The translations under genes were made by a program, and so were the position numbers. Under the pieces are notes generated by a model, which worked only from the letters and a program-made list of their open reading frames with translations, did not search any database and was not told where the DNA came from. Positions 1 through 9,389 of a DNA stretch of 64,000 nucleotides are shown piece by piece. The first letter of the stretch is position 1, and the number at the start of each line of letters is the position of its first letter. Origin of the DNA: Shiella aurantiaca (GTDB taxonomy: Bacteria; Bacteroidota; Bacteroidia; Cytophagales; Cyclobacteriaceae); the NCBI GenBank assembly GCA_030412945.1, contig JAUHJS010000003.1, positions 462,349 to 526,348 of the forward strand, in the 5' to 3' direction.

Positions 1-125
1 ATACTAAGACTTCCGACTTCATTGGGTTCGGGTTCAAGGTTATCAGTATTGGTACAAGAGAGAAAAAAGAAAGCCATGGATAAAGCCACTAAATATGGGC
101 TTACCCTTTTATATAAAGTATACAT
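1..125 (-). CDS. Lipoprotein, 5' end only (runs off left edge)
   Basis: The minus strand opens at an ATG at 125 and stays open to base 1, giving 41 residues that begin MYTLYKRVSPYLVALSMAFF. The basic N-terminus, hydrophobic stretch and LSC lipobox near residue 25, followed by an Asn/Asp/Glu-rich linker (TNTDNLEPEP), are those of a signal peptidase II substrate. It is therefore probably an outer-membrane or surface lipoprotein. The functional domain lies outside the window, so no family can be named. A second in-frame ATG at codon 17 would remove most of the signal peptide and is less likely. Confidence 0.6.
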   Translation of the reverse strand, partial: MYTLYKRVSPYLVALSMAFFFLSCTNTDNLEPEPNEVGSLS

Positions 126-207
126 AATGAAAATTTACTAATTCAGTGAATAAAAAACTTTGCGTATTGAGGAATCAATAACGCAGTGAAAATGAAAAGA
201 TACAGAA

Positions 208-579
208 TTATACAATTGGAGGGCGTTCGTCCACTTCCATAAAATAGGTGTATGGCTTACACAAATATGCCTCTGAGTGCTCAGGGCTTACTTTGAAATA
301 AGGGAGAGCAATTCGAAGATATGGAGTAGGAGGGTAGATGTTTATCTCTGAACTAATCAGAAATTTGGCCTCTTTAGCAGCTTTGTTACTTTCATACTCG
401 GCCAAGGTTTTCATAAAATAACATTGACCATTACACGCCAATTCCGGACGATTTTTGTTTACACAAAACAGGCGGGTGATTTCTTCTTGATTGAATTTGA
501 AATAAACAAAAATACCCAATCTCCCTGCATTGTGCACGGTGAGACTTACAAATAGAAGAATGGCAATGGCTGTTCTCAC
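208..579 (-). CDS. Small conserved Bacteroidota membrane protein, function unknown
   Basis: This encodes about 123 residues. A hydrophobic N-terminal segment (AIAILLFVSL) is followed by a short extracytoplasmic-type domain with two cysteines in the pattern FCVNKNRPELACNGQCYFMK. That cysteine-containing motif is familiar from short hypothetical proteins of Bacteroidota, and I know of no assigned function. The frame can be extended to a TTG at 594, but that codon lies inside the terminator hairpin of sdhB, so the GTG at 579 (Met-Arg-Thr-Ala) is preferred. The gene sits just downstream of the sdhCAB operon on the same strand. Confidence 0.55.
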   Translation of the reverse strand: MRTAIAILLFVSLTVHNAGRLGIFVYFKFNQEEITRLFCVNKNRPELACNGQCYFMKTLAEYESNKAAKEAKFLISSEINIYPPTPYLRIALPYFKVSPEHSEAYLCKPYTYFMEVDERPPIV

Positions 580-590
580 GGCATAAAAAT

Positions 591-621
591 ACAAAAGGCT
601 TCGATATTCTCGAAGCCTTTC
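591..621 (-). terminator. Rho-independent terminator of sdhCAB
   Basis: A perfect 11-bp inverted repeat (arms 594-604 and 610-620, AAAGGCTTCGA type) with a 5-base loop lies 4 bases past the sdhB stop codon. On the minus strand it is followed by a T-rich run. Confidence 0.75.
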
Positions 622-624
622 TAT

Positions 625-1374
625 TTATACATTTTCCGAAGTCAGCTTAGCCGATAGATATTCTCTATTCAATCGGGCTATATTGGTAAGACTGATTCCT
701 TTAGGGCATTCAGCCTCACAAGCACCTGTATTGGTACAAGAACCAAATCCTTCCGCATCCATTTGCGCCACCATCTTTTCTGCTCTTTCTTTTCTTTCTA
801 CCTGGCCTTGCGGAAGAAGTGCCAGTTGCGATACTTTAGCCGATACAAATAGCATGGCGGAAGCATTTTTACAAGCGGCCACACAAGCACCACAACCAAT
901 ACATTCCGCAGATTCAAATGCCTCATCGGCAATCTTTTTAGGAATAGGTATTTCGTTAGCATCAGGCGTACCACCCGTATTTACTGATACATAACCGCCC
1001 GATTGAATGATTCTATCAAATGCCGAACGATCCACCACCAAATCCTTTACTACAGGGAAAGCCGCAGCTCTCCAAGGTTCAATAGTAATGGTTTCACCAT
1101 CTTTAAAACTACGCATGTGTAGCTGGCAAGTGGTGGTTTGCTGAGGGCCATGTGGTTTTCCGTTGATGTACATGCTGCACATCCCGCAAATCCCTTCGCG
1201 GCAATCGTGGTCGAAATGGATAGGATCTTCACCCTGTACTTCCAATTTCTCGTTCAGCACGTCCATCATCTCAAGGAAAGACATATCGGCTGATACATCA
1301 CTTACCTGATAGGACTTAAAACCTCCCTTATCCTGGGTATTTTTTTGTCTCCAAACGTTCAGTGTAAGATTCAT
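625..1374 (-). CDS. sdhB: Succinate dehydrogenase/fumarate reductase iron-sulfur subunit
   Basis: This is the electron-transfer subunit of complex II, carrying electrons between the flavoprotein FAD and quinone in the membrane anchor. The 249-residue protein has a 2Fe-2S ferredoxin domain with cysteines near residues 58, 63, 66 and 82 (CREGICGMC then CQLH). Two further cysteine clusters follow: [12 protein letters not shown] around 155-170 and [14 protein letters not shown] around 212-226, which ligate the 4Fe-4S and 3Fe-4S centres. Length and layout fit the Bacteroidota/epsilonproteobacterial type B enzymes. It is the last gene of sdhC-sdhA-sdhB and begins 29 bases after sdhA. Confidence 0.95.
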   Translation of the reverse strand: MNLTLNVWRQKNTQDKGGFKSYQVSDVSADMSFLEMMDVLNEKLEVQGEDPIHFDHDCREGICGMCSMYINGKPHGPQQTTTCQLHMRSFKDGETITIEPWRAAAFPVVKDLVVDRSAFDRIIQSGGYVSVNTGGTPDANEIPIPKKIADEAFESAECIGCGACVAACKNASAMLFVSAKVSQLALLPQGQVERKERAEKMVAQMDAEGFGSCTNTGACEAECPKGISLTNIARLNREYLSAKLTSENV

Positions 1375-1403
1375 ATAAATAAGTTTTAAAGTCTGTAAAT
1401 AAA

Positions 1404-3338
1404 TTATTTGTAGCTTCTTTGGGTCAACTTCACATTCTCGAACGCCAATGGTTCTTTGTGCAATACTTCAGGCTGATTATCGCCCGTGTATTGCCAAGCG
1501 GCTACATAAGCAAAGTTGTCATCATCGCGAAGAGCTTCACCTTCAGGCGTTTGATATTCTTCGCGGAAATGACCACCACATGATTCGTTGCGGTTTAAGG
1601 CATCATCTACCATAAGCTCACCCAGTTCCAAGAAATCGGCTACGCGGTTGGCTTTTTCCAAACTCATATTAAGTTCTTCATTGGTACCTACCACTTTCAC
1701 ATCTTTCCAGAACTCTTCTCTAAGCTCTTTAATCATGGCTTTGGCTTTGGTTAAGCCTTCGGCTGTACGGGCCATACCGCAGTAATCCCACATGATTTTA
1801 CCTAAGCGCTTGTGGAAGTGATCAACCGTTTTGCTTCCTTTAATATTTAAAAGCGTATTGATGCGCTCCTTTACGGCTTTCTCTGCTTCCTGGAATTCAG
1901 GAGCGGTAGTTTCTACCTTAGTAGCAGGCACTCCGGCTAAGTAATCACCAATAGTGTAAGGCAATACAAAATAGCCATCGGCCAAGCCTTGCATAAGGGC
2001 AGAAGCTCCCAAGCGGTTAGCACCGTGGTCGGAGAAGTTCGACTCGCCTGTAGCATACAAGCCCGGTACATTGGTCATAAGATTATAATCTACCCAAAGC
2101 CCACCCATGGTGTAGTGAACAGCCGGATAAATCTTCATAGGCACCTTGTAAGGGTTTTCACCTGTAATCTGCTGATACATGTCAAACAAGTTGCCATAGC
2201 GCGCTCTAATTACATCTTCGCTATCGCGTTTGATGGCATCGCGGAAATCCAAGAATACGGCTTCGCCCGTTTCATTTACTCCACGGCCTTCATCGCACAC
2301 ATATTTGGCATTACGTGAGGCCACATCGCGTGGCACCAAGTTACCAAACGAAGGATATCTTCTTTCTAGGTAATAATCTCTATCGGCTTCAGCGATGTCA
2401 TTGGCTTTGATTTCGCCTTTGCGAAGCTTTTCGGCCATCTCTTTAGTGGCTGGTACCCATACGCGACCATCATTACGGAGCGATTCCGACATCAAAGTCA
2501 GTTTCGATTGGTGATCGCCAGATACCGGGATACAAGTAGGGTGGATTTGTGTGTAGCAAGGGTTGGCAAACAAAGCACCTTTTTTGTGCGCTCTCCAAGC
2601 AGCTGTAACGTTCGAACCCATGGCATTGGTAGAAAGGAAGAATACGTTTCCGTATCCGCCTGAGGCTAATACCACGGCATGAGCCGAATGCGATTCAATT
2701 TTTCCGGTAATCAGGTTGCGGGTAACGATACCTCTTGCTTTGCCATCAACTATTACCACATCCAGCATTTCAGAACGGGTATATAGCTTTACTTTTCCGG
2801 TAGAAACCTGACGGCTAAGGGCTGAATAGGCTCCTAACAATAATTGCTGACCAGTTTGACCACGCGCATAAAATGTGCGCGATACTTGAGCGCCACCAAA
2901 TGAGCGGTTATCTAAAAGTCCGCCATATTCACGGGCGAAAGGTACACCTTGCGCCACGCATTGGTCAATAATATTTACAGATACTTCCGCCAAGCGATAC
3001 ACGTTGGCTTCGCGGGCACGGTAATCGCCCCCTTTGATTGTATCATAGAAAAGACGATACACACTATCACCATCGTTGCGATAGTTTTTAGCAGCGTTTA
3101 TACCTCCCTGAGCCGCAATAGAGTGCGCTCTGCGAGGACTGTCTTGAAAGCAGAACGCCTTTACATTGTAGCCCAACTCTGCCAAGGAAGCAGCTGCTGA
3201 GGCTCCGGCCAATCCGGTACCAACTATAATGATGTCATACTTTCTTTTATTGGCCGGGTTGACCAATTTCTGATTGAATTTATGTTTAGTCCACTTCTCG
3301 GCTAAAGGTCCTTCAGGTATTTTGGAATCCAATTTCAT
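1404..3338 (-). CDS. sdhA: Succinate dehydrogenase/fumarate reductase flavoprotein subunit
   Basis: This is the catalytic subunit of complex II, interconverting succinate and fumarate. The protein is 644 residues. A Rossmann FAD motif ([18 protein letters not shown]) lies near residues 39-56. The [15 protein letters not shown] segment near 72-86 contains the histidine that carries FAD covalently in this family. The substrate-site histidine and arginine regions ([18 protein letters not shown]) are also visible. The C-terminal domain carries the conserved [11 protein letters not shown] motif. It lies between sdhC (15 bases upstream) and sdhB, so the three should be co-transcribed. Confidence 0.96.
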   Translation of the reverse strand: MKLDSKIPEGPLAEKWTKHKFNQKLVNPANKRKYDIIIVGTGLAGASAAASLAELGYNVKAFCFQDSPRRAHSIAAQGGINAAKNYRNDGDSVYRLFYDTIKGGDYRAREANVYRLAEVSVNIIDQCVAQGVPFAREYGGLLDNRSFGGAQVSRTFYARGQTGQQLLLGAYSALSRQVSTGKVKLYTRSEMLDVVIVDGKARGIVTRNLITGKIESHSAHAVVLASGGYGNVFFLSTNAMGSNVTAAWRAHKKGALFANPCYTQIHPTCIPVSGDHQSKLTLMSESLRNDGRVWVPATKEMAEKLRKGEIKANDIAEADRDYYLERRYPSFGNLVPRDVASRNAKYVCDEGRGVNETGEAVFLDFRDAIKRDSEDVIRARYGNLFDMYQQITGENPYKVPMKIYPAVHYTMGGLWVDYNLMTNVPGLYATGESNFSDHGANRLGASALMQGLADGYFVLPYTIGDYLAGVPATKVETTAPEFQEAEKAVKERINTLLNIKGSKTVDHFHKRLGKIMWDYCGMARTAEGLTKAKAMIKELREEFWKDVKVVGTNEELNMSLEKANRVADFLELGELMVDDALNRNESCGGHFREEYQTPEGEALRDDDNFAYVAAWQYTGDNQPEVLHKEPLAFENVKLTQRSYK

Positions 3339-3353
3339 ATGATTTCGTGGGTT

Positions 3354-4040
3354 TTATCCTAAACTTTTAATGTAAATAATAACGGGTATTAAAGCGAAAA
3401 GCAGGGGAACTAGTATCGCAAAGCCCTTTCCTAATCCGGAAATTATAGGGGAATATTTCTTATGATTCAAGCCTAGTGTTTGGAACGCACTAGCGAAGCC
3501 GTGACTTAAGTGGAAAGCCAAAAAGCCCATACTCACCACGTAGAACAAAGCGTACCATAATTCTTTATACGCTTCTTGAACTATCAAGTACACATTTTTG
3601 AAGCTTACACCATCGTAATCTACAGTAGGTACTGCTCCGAATTTAAACTCGAACCAGAAACCTTTCAAGTGTACCACCAAGAAGATAAGAATGATGGTTC
3701 CTAAAACACCCATATTGCGACTTGCCCAAGTAGAGTTACTTGCTCCAGCTGATTCTTTGTATCCAACAGGGCGAGCCGCTTTGTTTCTGCGTGTTAGCAA
3801 AATGGAAACCACAATATGTAATAATATAAATACAAAGTTTCCGATAGATACTACGCGGATAAGCGGATTATGCCCCATATTGTAAGCATACTTATTAAAT
3901 GCTTCTCCACCGTCATTCATTAATAGCTGTAAGTTACCGGCAAGGTGAACGGCCAAGAACAGAATGAGGAACAAGCCCGTAAGGGCCATAAGTACTTTTC
4001 TTCCGATAGTACTAGTAAGAGTATCTGTGATCCAACTCAT
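3354..4040 (-). CDS. sdhC: Succinate dehydrogenase cytochrome b558 subunit
   Basis: This is the membrane anchor of complex II, which binds haem b and menaquinone. The 228-residue protein has five predicted transmembrane helices, the arrangement of the single-polypeptide type B (Wolinella/Bacillus-like) anchor, so no sdhD is expected. Candidate haem ligands are the histidines in LAVHLAGNLQ (helix 1), FILLHIVVS (helix 2), LVVHLKGFW and AFHLSHGFASAF. It is the first gene of the operon, with a well-formed promoter upstream at 4074-4104. Confidence 0.93.
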   Translation of the reverse strand: MSWITDTLTSTIGRKVLMALTGLFLILFLAVHLAGNLQLLMNDGGEAFNKYAYNMGHNPLIRVVSIGNFVFILLHIVVSILLTRRNKAARPVGYKESAGASNSTWASRNMGVLGTIILIFLVVHLKGFWFEFKFGAVPTVDYDGVSFKNVYLIVQEAYKELWYALFYVVSMGFLAFHLSHGFASAFQTLGLNHKKYSPIISGLGKGFAILVPLLFALIPVIIYIKSLG

Positions 4041-4073
4041 AGTATAATTAGGCTATTTTTAGTTCAATTCCGC

Positions 4074-4104
4074 CAAAATTAAATCCGGAAGTATTACCAA
4101 ACAA
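4074..4104 (-). promoter_or_regulatory. Predicted sdhCAB promoter
   Basis: On the minus strand a TTG (4104-4102) is separated by 20 bases from TAATTTTG (4081-4074). This matches the Bacteroidota consensus TTG-N19-21-TAnnTTTG and lies about 33 bases before the sdhC ATG. Confidence 0.6.
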
Positions 4105-4246
4105 CGAACCTATATAGTTTAAATACATTCTAAATAAACGTTTGCAAAAACAAAATTCCGAACGGCCTGTGGAAAAGGATTGTTTGAAAAATTCTGTAAC
4201 TTTTTATTAGATTCTTCAGTTTCCTTCATTGTGATGCAAAAACATT

Positions 4247-4278
4247 TTGAAAAATGGCTAACTTTTGAAATACTTTGC
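4247..4278 (+). promoter_or_regulatory. Possible promoter of the T9SS-type surface protein
   Basis: TTG at 4247-4249, then 21 bases, then TACTTTGC at 4271-4278, a one-base-short variant of TAnnTTTG. It supports the start at 4309 over the upstream in-frame start at 4180. Confidence 0.4.
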
Positions 4279-4308
4279 GTTGCCACAAGGTACATCAGCT
4301 ATTCAACT

Positions 4309-7236
4309 ATGCGAAAGCTTCTATTTTTTCTCCTTTTTTTTCCTTTTCTCACCCTTGAGCTGAAGGCTACCCATATTAGGGCGGGTGAAATCATCGCCAG
4401 ACGCATTTCCTCAGACTGTAATACCAATACCTATGTGTTTGATATCATTGGCTATACCGATACCGGATCAACTGTTGAATTTGGTGGTGGATTGATAGAT
4501 TTTGGAAATGGGGAAGATCCTATTCCGGTAGATACCAATTTCCCCATTAGGCGGCCTTTGGGAGATGGGGTAGAAGTAACTATTTTCACTACTGAACCTG
4601 TTACCTTCGGTTCGGGTACGTTTACCATCAGTTTCAGGGAGTTTAATAGAAATGATGGGGTGTTAAATATGAGCAACTCTGTAGAAACACCTTTTTACAT
4701 CGAGACACAAATTAAGATTGATCCCAATATTGGATGCAATAACTCGCCCATACTCACGGTACCCCCGGTTGATAATGCGGCTCAATTTCTTACTTTTTAT
4801 CATAATCCGGGTGCTTACGATCCTGATGGTGATAGTTTGAGCTATCGCTTGGTGGTATGTAAGCAAGATGTTGGCCGTCCCGTTGCAAATTATGAGTTTC
4901 CTCAAGTATACGACCAACGCGTTTTCGGCTCCCTTGCCAGAACTCAAGCCGGAGACGGCCCAAGCACTTTTACCCTAAACCAACAAAATGGCGATCTCAT
5001 TTGGGATGCTCCAGCGGGAGTAGGAGAGTATAATGTGGCTTTTCAGGTAGTAGAATGGAGAAAAATATTTGGGCAATGGCGTGAGATTGGCTATGTAACC
5101 CGCGATATGCAGATATTGGTGGAGGAGACTGACAATAATCCCCCTGAGCTTATTTTACCACCCGATACGTGTGTGGTGGCGGGTACTGCTGCTAATCCTT
5201 CTCTCATACAAGCGATTTTCTCAGCGGATGATCCAGATGGCGGTACGGTAAAAATAGATGCCTTCGGTGGTCCATTTCAAGTAGAGCAATCTAGGGCTAC
5301 TTATAGTCCTTCTCCGGATATCTACCAACCTGTGGTGGCCGAAATTGAATTTGAGTGGAACACCATTTGTGGCCATGTGCGCGAAAGACCTTATGAGGTT
5401 ACGGTTCGGGCTACAGACGATGGTACCTTCCCGGATGATCATACTGGTGGGGTGATTTTGCCTGGAGAACAACGCGTTTTGGGGCCTCAACATTCAACTA
5501 CAGGCCCTCTTCTTTCCACCTTTGATACATGGAATATTACCGTAGTGGGGCCTGCGCCAACTGGATTGCAAAGCCAAGTAGCCGCTAATCGCACCATACA
5601 GCTCAATTGGGATCCCTACAGTTGCCCCAATGCAATAGAAATGCAGGTATGGCGAAAAGTGGATTCGTATGAATTTACTCCAGCAGGCTGCGAAGTGGGT
5701 ATTCCTTTGAATTCAGGGTACCAACTCATCCAAACTCTACCCATTGGTACTACCTCGTATTTGGACGATAATGCAGGTGAGTTTCTGGCCTTCGGTGCCA
5801 ACTATTGTTACCGATTGGTGGCTATCTTCCCTCAGCCTACGGGTGGCGTAAGTTATGCTTCGGATGAATCGTGCACGATAATTGAAGCGGAAGGCCCGGT
5901 AATTACTCATGTAAGTATCAATCCCTTCACCACTTCTGAAACCAATGGTGAAATCAGAATATCTTGGTTGCCACCTGTGGATGCCGATGTAACCTTACTT
6001 CCTCCTCCTTATACCTATATCCTGTCGCGGGCAGAAGGATTTAGTGGAAATGATGGATTTACGCCTGTTACAACCACTACCGATACTACTTTCTTGGACC
6101 AAGGACTTAATACCCTGAATACCATTTATCGCTATCAAGTTTCATTATATACGGGCACCCAGAATCCTTCTACCGATCCTCCGGCCATTAAATCTGCCAC
6201 GGCTTCAGCCGTTCGATTGGAAGCCAACGAGCTTTTCAAACAAATTGAACTGACCTGGGAAGCCGCGGTGCCTTGGTCGAATCAGGTACAAGATTATCCC
6301 TATCATTATATTTACCGCGATCATGTTACGGCTGACCCTAGTGAAATCCGGTTGATTGACAGTGTCAATGTAGTGGTAGATGGTTTATTCTATCTCGATG
6401 ATGGCCGCGCAACGGGAGAGGAACTTTCCAACGAAACTGAATATTGCTATTATGTAACCACCTCGGGAAGCTATGGCAATGACGCACTACCTATTAGCCA
6501 ATTACTCAATGATTCTCAGATTATCTGTGCGCAGCCCAACGATAACATTGCGCCTTGTCCACCTTTGCGCATGGCCATAGCTAATCCATTAGACTGTGAA
6601 GTGTTCTTAGGAAATAAACCCTGCGATTTTGCAGATTTCAGCAATACCATTACTTGGGCCAAAGCCGAGACAGATACCTGCGATACGGATGTGCGCAGCT
6701 ACAATATTTACTACACCGAATCGATCAATGGAACCTATGAGCTTTTGGTACAAAATGTAAGAGATACCTTTTATGTGGATATCAATTTGCCATCCTTGGC
6801 GCGTTGCTATCGCATAACTGCGGTAGATCGCTCCGGAAACGAAAGTGCCTTTAGCGAACCGATTTGTAATGATAACTGCCCTAGCATTCAGTTTCCTAAT
6901 GCCATTACACCTAATGGAGATGGCTTTAACGATACCTTCCGACCTTTCTATACCGACAATAGCATAGATGGCAGCATTGCCAATTTTGACTTTGCCAATT
7001 GTCCTCGCTTTGTTAAAAGTATAAAGGTAACTATTGTCAATCGCTGGGGAGGAACTGTATTCAGTTATGAATCGGGAGGAGAAAATTCCTTATTGGTAGA
7101 CTGGGATGGTACCGACATGAATGGTAAAGAGTTAAGTGCAGGTGTGTATTATTACTCGGCTGAGGTAGAATTTATCCGCCTGAACCCTGCTGATGCCGTA
7201 AAAACCTACAAAGGATGGATACACGTGCTTCGCTAG
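4309..7236 (+). CDS. Large secreted protein with gliding-motility/T9SS type B C-terminal domain
   Basis: The product is about 975 residues from the ATG at 4309, which begins a clear signal peptide (MRKLLFFLLFFPFLTLELKA, then THIRAGE). The frame is open back to 4180, but that would bury the signal peptide. The body is a string of beta-sandwich, fibronectin/cadherin-like repeats with several Cys pairs. The last ~95 residues are the CHU_C-type sorting domain: NAITPNGDGFNDTF, then VNRWGGTVF, DWDGTDMNGKELSAGVYYY and a final YKGWIHVLR. In Bacteroidota such domains direct export through the type IX system and surface attachment or release. The specific ligand or enzymatic role is not visible; an adhesin-like role is inferred. 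Confidence 0.85.
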   Translation: MRKLLFFLLFFPFLTLELKATHIRAGEIIARRISSDCNTNTYVFDIIGYTDTGSTVEFGGGLIDFGNGEDPIPVDTNFPIRRPLGDGVEVTIFTTEPVTFGSGTFTISFREFNRNDGVLNMSNSVETPFYIETQIKIDPNIGCNNSPILTVPPVDNAAQFLTFYHNPGAYDPDGDSLSYRLVVCKQDVGRPVANYEFPQVYDQRVFGSLARTQAGDGPSTFTLNQQNGDLIWDAPAGVGEYNVAFQVVEWRKIFGQWREIGYVTRDMQILVEETDNNPPELILPPDTCVVAGTAANPSLIQAIFSADDPDGGTVKIDAFGGPFQVEQSRATYSPSPDIYQPVVAEIEFEWNTICGHVRERPYEVTVRATDDGTFPDDHTGGVILPGEQRVLGPQHSTTGPLLSTFDTWNITVVGPAPTGLQSQVAANRTIQLNWDPYSCPNAIEMQVWRKVDSYEFTPAGCEVGIPLNSGYQLIQTLPIGTTSYLDDNAGEFLAFGANYCYRLVAIFPQPTGGVSYASDESCTIIEAEGPVITHVSINPFTTSETNGEIRISWLPPVDADVTLLPPPYTYILSRAEGFSGNDGFTPVTTTTDTTFLDQGLNTLNTIYRYQVSLYTGTQNPSTDPPAIKSATASAVRLEANELFKQIELTWEAAVPWSNQVQDYPYHYIYRDHVTADPSEIRLIDSVNVVVDGLFYLDDGRATGEELSNETEYCYYVTTSGSYGNDALPISQLLNDSQIICAQPNDNIAPCPPLRMAIANPLDCEVFLGNKPCDFADFSNTITWAKAETDTCDTDVRSYNIYYTESINGTYELLVQNVRDTFYVDINLPSLARCYRITAVDRSGNESAFSEPICNDNCPSIQFPNAITPNGDGFNDTFRPFYTDNSIDGSIANFDFANCPRFVKSIKVTIVNRWGGTVFSYESGGENSLLVDWDGTDMNGKELSAGVYYYSAEVEFIRLNPADAVKTYKGWIHVLR

Positions 7237-7637
7237 AAGGCAAAAAGGCGGTGGTATTGTTTGATGGGGTATGCAATCTGTGCAATGGGGCAGTAGATTT
7301 TATTATTTCCCGCGATAAAAAGGATTATTTTCTTTTTGCCTCATTGCAATCTGAACACGCAAAAGGAATCATAGCGCCTCATTTTTCGCACACAACTGTT
7401 CCGGATAGTATCCTTCTTTGGGAGAATAATGTATTGTATACCAAAAGTTTAGCAGCTTTGCGTATTGCGAAATCTTTACCGGGCGCATGGCCTATTTTAT
7501 ATTACATAGGAATACTTTTTCCTCGTGTGATACGTGATGCGGTATATGATTTTATAGCGCGCAACCGCTACCGTTGGTTTGGGAAATCGGCTACTTGTCG
7601 ACTACCCACCGAAGCTGAGAGGAGCAAATTCTTGTAA
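7215..7637 (+). CDS. DCC-family thiol-disulfide oxidoreductase-like protein (DUF393)
   Basis: This 140-residue protein carries the family signature near residue 16, VLFDGVCNLCNGAVDFII, with the CxxC pair that makes these proteins thioredoxin-like. The downstream pattern SLQSEHAK and ARNRYRWFGK is also typical. The biochemical role of the family is not settled; thiol-disulfide exchange is inferred from the CxxC. The start overlaps the end of the preceding surface-protein gene by 22 bases, so translation may be coupled. Confidence 0.8.
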   Translation: MDTRASLEGKKAVVLFDGVCNLCNGAVDFIISRDKKDYFLFASLQSEHAKGIIAPHFSHTTVPDSILLWENNVLYTKSLAALRIAKSLPGAWPILYYIGILFPRVIRDAVYDFIARNRYRWFGKSATCRLPTEAERSKFL

Positions 7638-7685
7638 AAATTTACTACTTTGGCAGCCTGAAAAATAGTAATCAAATTATTCACT

Positions 7686-8561
7686 ATGAAGGCATATATT
7701 TTTCCGGGGCAAGGCTCTCAGTTTTCCGGAATGGGAAAAGACTTGTATGAGTCTAGTAATCAGGCCAAAGAACTATTTGAAAAGGCCAACGATATTTTAG
7801 GATTCCGCATTACCGATACCATGTTTTCCGGTGCCGATGAGGAACTTAAGCAAACCAAAGTAACCCAACCCGCCATCTTTCTCCATTCAGTAGTATTGGC
7901 GTCTGTTACCAACGATTTTACTCCCGATATGGTAGCGGGTCACAGTCTAGGGGAATTTTCTGCCCTGGTAGCTAATAAAACCTTGGCTTTTGAAGATGCG
8001 CTTCAATTGGTATACAAACGTGCCTTGGCCATGCAAAAGGCCTGCGAAATCAATCCGTCTACTATGGCGGCTATCTTGGGTCTTGACGATGCCAAAGTAG
8101 AGGAGATTTGTGCCAGCATCTCAGGAGAAATCGTGGTAGCAGCTAACTATAACTGTCCGGGTCAATTGGTGATTTCTGGTTCTAATGCAGGCATTGCCCT
8201 AGCATGTGAAAAAATGAAAGAAGCGGGCGCCAAACGTGCATTGCCTCTTCCGGTAGGTGGTGCTTTCCATTCTCCTTTGATGGAGCCGGCACGTAAAGAA
8301 CTAGAAGCAGCCATTTTAGCTACCACATTCCATACGCCCATCTGTCCGGTGTATCAAAATGTGGATGCGAAGCCTACCACCGCGGTAGAAGTAATTCGCC
8401 AAAACCTAGTGGCGCAATTGACCGCTCCGGTGCGCTGGACACAATCCGTGCAAAATATGGTAGCCGATGGCGCTACGCATTTTGTAGAATGCGGCCCCGG
8501 AAAAGTATTGCAAGGCTTGGTAAAGAAAATAGCACCTAGCGCGGAAGTGGCGAGTGTGTAG
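7686..8561 (+). CDS. fabD: Malonyl-CoA:ACP transacylase
   Basis: Transfers malonyl from CoA to acyl carrier protein for fatty-acid chain extension in the cytoplasm. The 291-residue length is normal for FabD. The nucleophile serine lies in GHSLGEFSALVA (near residue 86) and the catalytic histidine in GGAFHSPLM (near residue 195). The N-terminal PGQGSQFSGMGKDL motif and the Gln/Asn-containing NCPGQLVISG are also present. It stands alone here, followed by a hairpin terminator. Confidence 0.95.
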   Translation: MKAYIFPGQGSQFSGMGKDLYESSNQAKELFEKANDILGFRITDTMFSGADEELKQTKVTQPAIFLHSVVLASVTNDFTPDMVAGHSLGEFSALVANKTLAFEDALQLVYKRALAMQKACEINPSTMAAILGLDDAKVEEICASISGEIVVAANYNCPGQLVISGSNAGIALACEKMKEAGAKRALPLPVGGAFHSPLMEPARKELEAAILATTFHTPICPVYQNVDAKPTTAVEVIRQNLVAQLTAPVRWTQSVQNMVADGATHFVECGPGKVLQGLVKKIAPSAEVASV

Positions 8562-8591
8562 AGTCTGATTGATATTAAAATTAAGGATTAT

Positions 8592-8649
8592 AGAGTAAGC
8601 AAACGCATAGTTAAGCTGTGGTTGCTTACTCTTTGTTTTTGTACTGTCT
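8592..8649 (+). terminator. Likely terminator after fabD
   Basis: An 11-bp perfect inverted repeat (8592-8602 and 8632-8642, AGAGTAAGCAA type) with a 29-base loop is followed by TTGTTTTTG. The long loop makes it weaker than the other terminators here. Confidence 0.5.
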
Positions 8650-8710
8650 CCAATTTTTAAAATCTATCATAGTGCTGAACCTATTTACAAAAAAAGAAGT
8701 TGAATTCTTA

Positions 8711-8740
8711 CACTAAGTTACCTAGTTGGGTAACTTAGTG
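8711..8740. promoter_or_regulatory. Palindromic operator upstream of the toxin-antitoxin pair
   Basis: Arms CACTAAGTTAC (8711-8721) and GTAACTTAGTG (8730-8740) form a perfect 11-bp inverted repeat around an 8-base spacer. It ends two bases before the toxin ATG. The position and dyad symmetry fit autorepression by the HTH antitoxin (inference). Confidence 0.65.
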
Positions 8741-8742
8741 AC

Positions 8743-9096
8743 ATGGATTACAAGCCAGAATCATTTCGGGAAGTACTCATTTATGGAGATGATTTTTGGG
8801 AGTTTTACAATCAGCAAGCTCCAAAAGTTAAGCGCAAAATTAACTGGACTATTGGAGTCATAAGAGACTTAGAAAGGGTTCCAGAACAGTGTTTAAAACA
8901 TATTGAAGGAACGGATTTGTATGAAATCCGTGTAATGCTGGGTAATAATATCTTCAGGATATTCTGCTTCTTCGATAAGGGAAGACTTGTTGTTTTATTA
9001 AACGCATTTCAAAAGAAAACGCAAAAAACACCCAAGGGCGAAATAGAAAAAGCTTTGAATCTAAAAAGGAAATACTATGAAGAGCAAGGGAAATAA
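8743..9096 (+). CDS. higB: RelE/HigB-like toxin (Gp49 family)
   Basis: A 117-residue basic protein with the layout of phage-derived Gp49-like/HigB toxins, which are ribosome-dependent mRNA endonucleases. Family-like stretches are DDFWEFYNQQAPKVKRKINW, the loop HIEGTDLYEIRVMLGNNIFRIFCFF, and the terminal LLNAFQKKTQKTPKGEIEKA with basic residues. This toxin-first order, with the HTH antitoxin overlapping by 20 bases, is the HigBA arrangement. Toxicity is inferred from family and context. A palindrome abuts the start codon. Confidence 0.85.
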   Translation: MDYKPESFREVLIYGDDFWEFYNQQAPKVKRKINWTIGVIRDLERVPEQCLKHIEGTDLYEIRVMLGNNIFRIFCFFDKGRLVVLLNAFQKKTQKTPKGEIEKALNLKRKYYEEQGK

Positions 9097-9382
9097 GTTG
9101 GTGTCCTTTGAGGACCATTTGGATAAGGAATACGGAAAACGCGGTTCGACTAAGCGTGAAACGTATGAGCAAGGTTTTGAAGCCTTTAAGATTGGAGTCA
9201 TGCTGAAAGAATTGAGAAAGCAGAAAAATCTAACGCAAGAGCAGTTGGCAGCAAAATGCGGAACCACCAAAACTTATATTTCTAGAATTGAGAATGATGC
9301 TAGCGATATTAGGCTATCAACCCTTCTTAGAATTATTAGAGATGGACTTGGTGGCCAAATTAATATTTCAATAACCCATTAG
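9077..9382 (+). CDS. higA: HTH (XRE/Cro) antitoxin partner
   Basis: This 101-residue protein has a helix-turn-helix near residues 37-90: MLKELRKQKNLTQEQLAAKC, then TTKTYISRIENDASDIRLST, a Cro/C1-type domain. The N-terminal ~35 residues are charged and probably contact the toxin. It overlaps the toxin gene by 20 bases. Such antitoxins neutralise the toxin and repress the operon, probably here by binding the palindrome at 8711-8740 (inference). It ends 8 bases from the convergent folK. Confidence 0.87.
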   Translation: MKSKGNKLVSFEDHLDKEYGKRGSTKRETYEQGFEAFKIGVMLKELRKQKNLTQEQLAAKCGTTKTYISRIENDASDIRLSTLLRIIRDGLGGQINISITH

Positions 9383-9389
9383 AATAGGT

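Noticed and set aside
4180..4308. Upstream start for the T9SS-type surface protein
   Set aside because: It would place 43 unrelated residues before a perfect signal peptide, and a probable promoter element lies inside that stretch.
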